Positions 1-5,752 of a stretch of 13,478 nucleotides of DNA are shown here, piece after piece; the first letter of the stretch is position 1; the number at the start of each line of letters is the position of its first letter. The notes beneath the pieces were generated by a model, which worked only from the letters and a program-made list of their open reading frames with translations, was not told the origin of the DNA and searched no databases. The translations under genes and the position numbers were made by a program. The stretch is from Candidatus Hydrogenedentota bacterium. Its GTDB lineage: Bacteria > Spirochaetota > Leptospiria > Turneriellales > J094. The stretch covers positions 1 to 13,478 of the forward strand of contig RFJE01000347.1 of the NCBI GenBank assembly GCA_003695005.1, given 5' to 3'.

Positions 1-270
1 ATTGGTTTTGACAATGCTACGTATGGAGCGAATTTATGGAGAGTTGATTTTAACAATGCAACTTCTTATGGTGGGCCAATTCCTTCCGGAAGTGTCCCTG
101 CAGAAAGTGACTTTTCGTTAGTAGGTAATTTTGGATTAGATACCTCAGGTAGTACAAATTCTCGCATTTTCTGGCACGCAACCATCGATGATGCCGGAAC
201 ACCTTATTTATGGGTTGTAGCTAGAGATGGAACAGGTGCACTTAATGTGTATAGAACGAATAATAATTAA
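1..270 (+). CDS. 3' end of an exported/surface-type protein of unknown function (partial)
   Basis: Frame 1 is open from the window edge to TAA at 268-270, giving 89 C-terminal residues. They are rich in Gly, Ser, Thr, Asn and aromatic residues in short alternating stretches, and the chain ends in a run of asparagines (VYRTNNN). This suits a secreted or surface beta-rich protein, such as a repeat or beta-propeller lipoprotein of the kind common in Leptospira. The N-terminus, where a signal peptide or lipobox would be, lies outside the window, so location is inferred. There is no cysteine or recognisable catalytic motif in the visible part. I do not recognise the family. It is clearly coding: there are no stops, and codon use resembles that of the neighbours. 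Confidence 0.7.
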   Translation: MGFDNATYGANLWRVDFNNATSYGGPIPSGSVPAESDFSLVGNFGLDTSGSTNSRIFWHATIDDAGTPYLWVVARDGTGALNVYRTNNN

Positions 271-316
271 GATAATTTGGCATTTGTAGGCTAAAAGGAA
301 TTTACTGCTTACATTG

Positions 317-335
317 CTTACCCTAAAAGGGTAAG
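317..335 (+). promoter_or_regulatory. Hairpin covering the ribosome-binding site of the MBL-fold gene
   Basis: A perfect 8-bp inverted repeat (CTTACCCT / AGGGTAAG) with a 3-base loop ends one base before the ATG at 337. Its right arm contains the only Shine-Dalgarno-like stretch (AAAGGG, 326-331). In mRNA the hairpin would hide the ribosome-binding site, so it could limit translation. There is no U-tract directly after it, so it is not an intrinsic terminator. Confidence 0.4.
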
Positions 336-336
336 T

Positions 337-833
337 ATGAAAATAAAAGTTTTCCATATAGGTACTGCTTGTTGCCTTTTAGAAATAGAAAATACGTATA
401 TAATTACCGATCCTGTACTCGATCCACCTGGACAAATGTATCACCATGGCTGGAGTTTTTTGCCGGCCCAGTCATTGGTTTTGTTCTTCGCTTGGAAGGG
501 GAAACGGGATCTCTTTATATTAGTGGGGATACCGTGTACTTTAATGCTTTAGAAGAAATTGCTAAACGTTTTCAAGTAAAAGCGACGATCCTTCATAATG
601 GGGCTGTTCGCTTCCCTTATTTAAGTGGTAATGGTTTATACACAATGGATGCGGAACAACTTCTAAATGCGATTCGTTTATTTAAGGCTCGACAGAATCT
701 AATTATACACCATAGTGGTTGGACTCACTTTACAGAGAAAAATTTACATAAAACATTGGAAACAGAATCCACAGCAAAAATAATGAATCCAGGTGATTCC
801 GCTTATATAGAATGGGATGAAAGTAACTACTAA
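337..833 (+). pseudogene. MBL-fold metal-dependent hydrolase, internally deleted and frameshifted
   Basis: The first 39 residues from ATG 337 (MKIKVFHIGTACCLLEI..., TDPVLDPPG..YHHGW) match the N-terminus of UlaG-like metallo-beta-lactamase-fold hydrolases. From about 447 homology continues in the next frame (WLEFFAGPVIGF, then LYISGDTVYF, then IIHHSGWTHF) to TAA at 831-833. Family members are roughly 250-270 aa and have an HxHxDH metal motif between these two parts. Here the parts are fused directly at about 447-456, so some 100 residues, including that motif, are gone and the frame has shifted. A chance ATG at 369 opens the second frame but would make only the C-terminal half with a foreign N-terminus. 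The product is therefore almost certainly non-functional. It could also be an assembly collapse rather than a true deletion. Confidence 0.75.
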
Positions 834-853
834 GAGAACGGGGCTAACACTGT

Positions 854-891
854 AAGAGTCTGTGTGCCAACAGGAAGTTGGAGACAAACTC
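854..891. repeat. Imperfect palindromic intergenic repeat, copy 1
   Basis: Positions 854-871 match the left end of the 5511-5676 repeat at 17 of 18 bases. The block continues CAGGAAGTTGG and can fold back imperfectly: GAGTCTGTGTGCCAAC against GTTGGAGACAAACTC around a 5-base loop. CCAACAGGAGGTTGG at 5648-5662 has the same core. It lies between the broken MBL gene and the alcohol dehydrogenase. It looks like one member of a dispersed REP- or MITE-like family. Confidence 0.55.
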
Positions 892-965
892 GTAATTGCC
901 AACTAAAAACTGACACTTGTGACATTTTTTGATAGACTCGCTGTCTCTATTTGGCAAACAGGGTC

Positions 966-2723
966 ATGTTTCACGAAAGCTTTCAGTATTTTATGCCTGT
1001 ACGAGCATTGTACGGGGTGGGTCTTTTATCGCGAATTGGTCAAGAAGTAGGTGAGTTTAAAGGCTTAAAAGCTCTTGTCATTACCGACCAAATTCTAGAG
1101 AAACTTGGGGTTGTGGAAAAGCTGCGCAAGGGGCTAGAAGGTAGCGGGGTAGAAATTGCTGCTGTCTTTTCCGATGTGCCGCCCAATAGTGAGGTAAAAA
1201 CTGTAAAAGCTGCTGCAGAACTTGGTAAAAATTCAGGTTGTAATTTATTAATTGCCATTGGCGGCGGATCGGTAATGGATACAGCAAAAGTTACCAATGT
1301 GCTTATGTTCAAAGGTGGTGAAGTGGAAGATCACATGGGTGCACAGCTTGTGGATGAAAAAATGTATCCTATGATTTTTGTACCGACTACGGCAGGTACA
1401 GGAAGCGAAGCCACGATTTATGCCATGATCTCGGATACAGCAAAGCAAGTAAAACTTCCTTTTGCAGAAGATCGCTTTTTACCTGATTTAGCTATTTTAG
1501 ATCCGGAGCTTACAGTTTCGATGCCACCGAAGGTAACTGCATCTACAGGAATGGATGCTTTAACACATGCTATTGAGTCTTACGTAAGTACTACGGCTTC
1601 CCCTATCTCACGAGCTTTTTCATTGCAAGCAATTGATTTAATTAGCAAATATATTTTAGCGGCAACCGCTCATCCTGATGATATGACTGCTCGGGGAGCG
1701 ATGCTAACCGCATCTTTTTTAGCAGGAGTCGCCATTAACCACGCAGGCGTGGGAATGGTGCATGCCCTTTCTCATGCGGCTGGGGGAGTGTATCACATTC
1801 CACATGGAGTGGCCAATGCTATTTTTCTACCTTTTAGTATTGACTATAATTTAGATGTAGCTGCAGAAGATTATGCCCGTATTAGCGAAGTATTAGGTGA
1901 GCTGAATGTCTATCCGATTCATGAACTGCAAGCAAATTTAGCCAACTTTGAAAATCCAATCATTGAAAATACATTGTCGCAACTTTCTTTTGTGGATGAG
2001 TGGCTGGCAAAAAGAAAAGCAGCTGCTCTTGCAGAAAAAATTCGAAGGTTAAATCGGCAATTAGCTTATTTAAGTGGCTTACCACTCAACCTGAAAGAAG
2101 CTGGAGTCAATGATAATTTAGCACAGCTCGATTTATTAGTGGAAAGAGGAATGGAGGATGGTTCTTTATTGTATAATCCAAAAGAAGTGAAAGAAAATGA
2201 TATGCGAGAAATTTTTCAAAAAGCATATCACCAAAATTTAAAGCCTGAAAAAGTATCGGAAAAAAGCTTAAAACTCTCAGCTGCCGGTCATGTTAAAAAA
2301 CGCATTAAAGGTGTGTTTAAAAGTGCAGAAGAACTGTATGATATTTTAGGAGGCTTTTTTGAAAGGATCCGAGAAAATGATGAGCTTCGGGAAGCTCTTG
2401 TGGCCTCTGGTTTAGTCGTTCGGTTTCGCTATACAAATCCCGATGCAGCCATTGTACTAGCGTCCATCGATGGAGAACAAAAAATCATTATGGGCGAAGA
2501 AGCCGAAAAGATGGATGTCGAGCTAGAGCTAAAACTGGAAGCAGATTTAGCACATGTCTTTTGGCATGGACAAATGAATGTAGTTCAAGCACTTGCTCGA
2601 AGAGAGGTAATTCCAAAAGGGAATTTACCCAAAGCAATGAAGCTATTGCCAATTTTAGATCCAGCATTCCGCATGTATCCTGAGTACTTGCGCGAGAAAG
2701 GCTTAAGTTCACTCATATTGTAA
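966..2723 (+). CDS. Iron-containing alcohol dehydrogenase with C-terminal SCP2-like domain
   Basis: Predicted NAD(P)-dependent group III alcohol dehydrogenase with an extra lipid-carrier-like domain; cytosolic, with no signal peptide. From ATG 966 it has 585 residues against about 380-390 for the family. Visible motifs are the nucleotide-binding IAIGGGSVMDTAK (about 96-108), PTTAGTGSEAT (about 140-150), GMDALTHAIE with metal ligands Asp197 and His201, the VHALSH histidines (266, 270) and IPHG His280. The dehydrogenase fold ends near residue 425 after the usual NP-K-D/E-EI closing helix. It carries an unusual helical insertion at about 315-380. Residues ~450-575 (RFRYTNPDAAIVL..., DGEQKIIMG, FWHGQMNVVQAL, PKGNLPKAMKLL) resemble an SCP2 sterol-carrier domain. 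TTG 951 would add five residues but has no ribosome-binding site; ATG 966 has only AGGG very close by. The SCP2 part suggests a lipid-like substrate, but this is inference. Confidence 0.85.
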   Translation: MFHESFQYFMPVRALYGVGLLSRIGQEVGEFKGLKALVITDQILEKLGVVEKLRKGLEGSGVEIAAVFSDVPPNSEVKTVKAAAELGKNSGCNLLIAIGGGSVMDTAKVTNVLMFKGGEVEDHMGAQLVDEKMYPMIFVPTTAGTGSEATIYAMISDTAKQVKLPFAEDRFLPDLAILDPELTVSMPPKVTASTGMDALTHAIESYVSTTASPISRAFSLQAIDLISKYILAATAHPDDMTARGAMLTASFLAGVAINHAGVGMVHALSHAAGGVYHIPHGVANAIFLPFSIDYNLDVAAEDYARISEVLGELNVYPIHELQANLANFENPIIENTLSQLSFVDEWLAKRKAAALAEKIRRLNRQLAYLSGLPLNLKEAGVNDNLAQLDLLVERGMEDGSLLYNPKEVKENDMREIFQKAYHQNLKPEKVSEKSLKLSAAGHVKKRIKGVFKSAEELYDILGGFFERIRENDELREALVASGLVVRFRYTNPDAAIVLASIDGEQKIIMGEEAEKMDVELELKLEADLAHVFWHGQMNVVQALARREVIPKGNLPKAMKLLPILDPAFRMYPEYLREKGLSSLIL

Positions 2724-2745
2724 AGAATAGACAGGCTATGTAAAA

Positions 2746-2750
2746 AAGGA
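2746..2750 (+). promoter_or_regulatory. Ribosome-binding site of sucA
   Basis: AAGGA lies 10 bases before ATG 2761, just after the alcohol dehydrogenase stop. It selects 2761 over the out-of-frame ATG at 2753. Confidence 0.5.
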
Positions 2751-2760
2751 AAATGCGTCT

Positions 2761-5511
2761 ATGGACGCAAAAATCATGCCCTTGCTTTCGGGGGATAATG
2801 CAAAGATTCTCGAAGACTTATATTCGGAATATTTACAGAATCCAAACGCAATTAGTTCCGATTGGAAACAAGTTTTTGATTCATTAGATGGAAAACCTTT
2901 TGAAGAGCCTGTAGTTCAGTTTTTCTCGAAGCACATTTCCGACGAAGAGCGAGACTGGCTAAAACTCATGGCGGTTCAAAATATTATGAACCGCTACCGA
3001 TCGCGAGGCTACCAAGCTGCTGATTTAGATCCCCTTGGTTTACAAAAACGCGATAGAGCGGCCATTGAAGCTCTCTTAAATACACTTACCGAAGAAGAAC
3101 TTAATGAAGTTTTTGATAGCGGGATTCGATCTTTAGGTGCCGTACCTTTAAAAGAGATTATTGCTTGGTTTGAAAAAACGTATTGCGGGCACATTGGAGC
3201 AGAGCATTATTATTTAGAAAACCGCGAAGAAAGGCTATGGCTACAATCTCGTATGGAAGAAACGGCCAATCACGATCCTATCGACCCCGCTACGAAAATT
3301 CATATTTTTGAAAAGCTGTATCAGGCACATTCTTTTGAACGTTTTTTAGCCAAAAAGTATGTAGCTAAAAAACGATTTTCTCTTGAAGGTGGGGAGAGTT
3401 TAATTCCCCTTTTAGATACTATTTTAGAAATGGCAGGGCAGCAAAACTTTCGTTCTGTGGTCATTGGCATGGCACACAGGGGGCGTTTAAATGTTTTAGC
3501 AAACACATTACAAAAACCAATGGGCATCATTTTTGCCGAGTTTGAAGAAAACTTTGATCCAGACACCCCCGACTATGCTGATGTAAAATATCACCTAGGA
3601 TATTCCAATCGGATTACTACGCAGTCCGGAGTAGAAATTCATGCACATTTAGCATTTAACCCGAGTCATTTGGAAGCCGTGGATCCGGTTGTGCTTGGTT
3701 CAGTGCGAGCAAGGCAGCAAAAGTTTCAGGATTTAAAGCGCCGTAAGAACATGGGCATTTTAATTCATGGGGATGCTGCTTTTGTTGGGCAGGGTGTCGT
3801 GGCAGAAAGCTTAAACTTAATGAATTTAGAAGGCTATGACACCGGCGGAACAGTTCATGTTGTTGTAAACAACCAGATTGGATTTACCACCTTGCCAAAT
3901 GAATCTCGTTCTACAGCTTATGCCACGGATTTAGCGAAAGGATTTCAAGTGCCTATTTTTCATGTAAATGGCGATGACCCTGAAGCGGTTTATCGGGTAG
4001 CAAAGTTAGCCATGGAATACAAGTGTCGCTTTAACAAAGACGTCATTATTGATTTAATTTGCTATCGCCGCTTTGGGCATAATGAAATGGATGAGCCTGC
4101 CTTTACACAACCAAAAATGTATGAAATTATTCGCAAGCATAAGCCAACCGCAGAATTATATTATGAAAAACTAAAAGCGGATCCCGAAGTGGAAAATAAT
4201 ACGTTGGATTACATAAAAGAAGGAGTCGAAAAGGCATTAAATGCAGCGTACGAACATGCTCACCAAAAAGATATAAAAATGGAAGTAGATACATTAAAAG
4301 GAGCATGGGCTGCTTATCGAAATAAGCCAGGTCCTATAAAACCAAAAACGAAAATAGATGAGCATATTCTTGTAGCCATAGGGTATAAAGCAACGGCTTA
4401 TCCCGATCATTTTAAGCCTCACCCGAAATTAGAAAAATTGATGCAAGAACGTAGAGATATGGTCATTGGTAAGAAAAATATTGATTGGGGATGTGCGGAA
4501 ATGTTATGCTTTGCAAGTATTTTAAGACAAGGTCGACATATTCGGATGTCAGGTCAGGATGCACAAAGGGGAACGTTTTCTCATCGCCATGCTGTACTTA
4601 CAGATATCAATACAGGAGAAAAATTTATTCCATTGGCACAAATTGATAAAAATCAAGGTCAGTTTGAAATTATTAACTCACCCCTGTCTGAATATGCTGT
4701 TTTAGGTTTTGAATATGGATATTCCCTCGCACAACCAAATGCACTCGTTTTATGGGAAGCTCAATTTGGAGATTTTGCCAATGGAGCACAAATTATTTTT
4801 GATCAGTTTTTAAGCTCTTCTGAAGTAAAGTGGTATCGCATGAGCGGTCTTGTGGTGCTATTGCCACATGGTTATGAAGGGCAAGGACCCGAGCATTCGA
4901 GTGCACGTATTGAGCGTTTTTTACAGCTATGTGCACAAGATAATATGCAAGTCTGTATTCCAACTACAGCAGCACAATACTTTCACTTGATTCGACGTCA
5001 GGTCTTTTTAGATTATCGGAAGCCACTAATTGTGTTTACCCCGAAAAGTTTACTTCGCTTGCCCGCAGCTTCCTCTAAACGAGAAGAACTACTCGAAAAT
5101 ATATTTTATGAAGTATTGCCGAATCCGATACAACAACAAAATAAGTAAAAAAAAAAAAAAGTGATCTTATGTTCCGGAAAAGTGTATTATGATTTAATGA
5201 AAGAGTATGAAAAACAAAATCCACAAAATATACAAATTATACGACTTGAGCAATATTACCCCTTTCCAAAAGACTTGTTAAAGCAAGAACTAGCTTCTTA
5301 TTCAAACTTAAAAAAAGTCGTGTGGCTGCAAGAAGAGCCCGAAAATATGGGAGCATGGTTTTTTGTAGAGCACCGTCTAGAAGAAATTCTACCGAAAAAA
5401 GCAAAGCTTATGTTTGTGGCACGTAAAGAATCCCCTTCGCCCGCTGCGGGATTAGCAAAAATTCATGCAATGGAGCAAGCAGAAATTGTACAAAAAGCAT
5501 TGTCCCTATAA
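2761..5511 (+). CDS. sucA: 2-oxoglutarate dehydrogenase E1, full-length frame interrupted by one in-frame TAA
   Basis: Thiamine-diphosphate E1 of the 2-oxoglutarate dehydrogenase complex (TCA cycle), decarboxylating 2-oxoglutarate and passing the succinyl group to E2. The N-terminal E2-binding segment (LLSGDNAKILEDLY, about 8-21) is followed by GMAHRGRLNVL (236-246), HGDAAFVGQG and NNQIGFT (~336-376, ThDP/Mg region), RRFGHNE (~436-443), SGQDAQRGTFSHRH (~597-610) and YEGQGPEHSSARIER (~704-718). ATG 2761 has a ribosome-binding site. The frame stops at TAA 5146-5148 after 795 codons. It then continues in the same frame through four AAA codons into VILCSGKVYYD and the usual C-terminal LEQYYPFP...QEEPENMGAWFF, ending at TAA 5509-5511. 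The 917-codon span equals a normal E1, so one stop splits an intact gene. No E2 or E3 gene follows. Identity is very sure; whether a full-length protein is made is not. Confidence 0.9.
5147..5160 (+). repeat. Poly-A tract (14 A) inside sucA
   Basis: Fourteen consecutive A bases begin within the in-frame TAA stop of sucA (T at 5146) and run up to GTG 5161. The tract encodes four lysines in the sucA frame. Such runs are prone to replication slippage, transcriptional slippage and sequencing error. Any change that is not a multiple of three would put the C-terminal 117 codons out of frame. Confidence 0.9.
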
Positions 5512-5544
5512 AGAGTCTGTGCGCCAACTGGCGCACAGACTCTT
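5511..5544. repeat. Perfect 16-bp-arm palindrome at the sucA stop codon (left end of repeat element)
   Basis: AAGAGTCTGTGCGCCA and its exact reverse complement flank a 2-base centre (AC). The first base is the last A of the sucA stop. It would form a very stable hairpin in RNA from either strand and sits between convergent genes, so it could stop or stabilise transcripts. No U-run follows on the plus strand, so it is not a classic intrinsic terminator. It also forms the left boundary of the larger element ending at about 5676. Confidence 0.75.
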
Positions 5545-5639
5545 GCAAACAGGATGTTAGCTACAATTTGCGAGAAAAACGCTAGTTTTTCGAGTAGATT
5601 GGGAGCGAAAATGCGGCTTTGCCGCATTGAAGCGTCCCG

Positions 5640-5670
5640 CTTGTGTGCCAACAGGAGGTTGGCGCACAAG
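5640..5670. repeat. 13-bp-arm hairpin, right end of repeat element
   Basis: CTTGTGTGCCAAC and GTTGGCGCACAAG pair at 12 of 13 positions, the other being a G-U type pair, around a 5-base loop AGGAG. The core CCAACAGGAGGTTGG nearly matches the copy at 867-881. It lies downstream of the minus-strand gene at 5753-8713. Confidence 0.65.
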
Positions 5671-5752
5671 CTCTAAAGCGGTTCTCCGAAGCGCCGAGCT
5701 GGCCTTTTTGCCCTTTACCAAGAATTACTGGTCTATATAGGGAAACTAAAAT

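Larger units (their letters stand above)
5511..5676. mobile_element. Possible MITE-like non-autonomous element with inverted ends and internal hairpins
   Basis: The left end (AGAGTCTGTGCGCCAAC, to 5528) and the reverse complement of the right end (AGAGCTTGTGCGCCAAC, 5658-5674) agree at 15 of 17 bases, so they form inverted termini about 165 bases apart. Inside are AATGCGGC-TTT-GCCGCATT (5610-5628), a perfect 8-bp hairpin framed by GGGAGCG / GAAGCGTCCC, and GAAAAAC/GTTTTTC near 5575-5592. There is no open reading frame. The left-end motif recurs at 854-871. Mobility is inferred from the structure; no target-site duplication was established. Confidence 0.45.

Noticed and set aside
369..552. Two overlapping small proteins at the MBL locus
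   Set aside because: Each frame carries family sequence only on its own side of about 450. The rest of each is out-of-frame translation, so one broken gene explains both.
5147..5160. Programmed slippage on the A-run as the route to full-length E1
   Set aside because: The stop codon's T lies before the run and both halves are already in the same frame, so slippage alone would not remove the stop and would break the frame.
5161..5511. Separate small gene starting at GTG 5161
   Set aside because: The sequence is exactly the C-terminal part of 2-oxoglutarate dehydrogenase E1, in frame with sucA, and no ribosome-binding site precedes the GTG.
854..5676. CRISPR-like array
   Set aside because: The repeats are few, palindromic, unevenly spaced and without unique spacers of constant length.
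5677..5752. Terminator for the plus or minus strand near GAGCTGGCCTTTTT
   Set aside because: The possible stem is only three or four pairs and is not convincing beside the stronger palindromes at 5511-5544 and 5640-5670.
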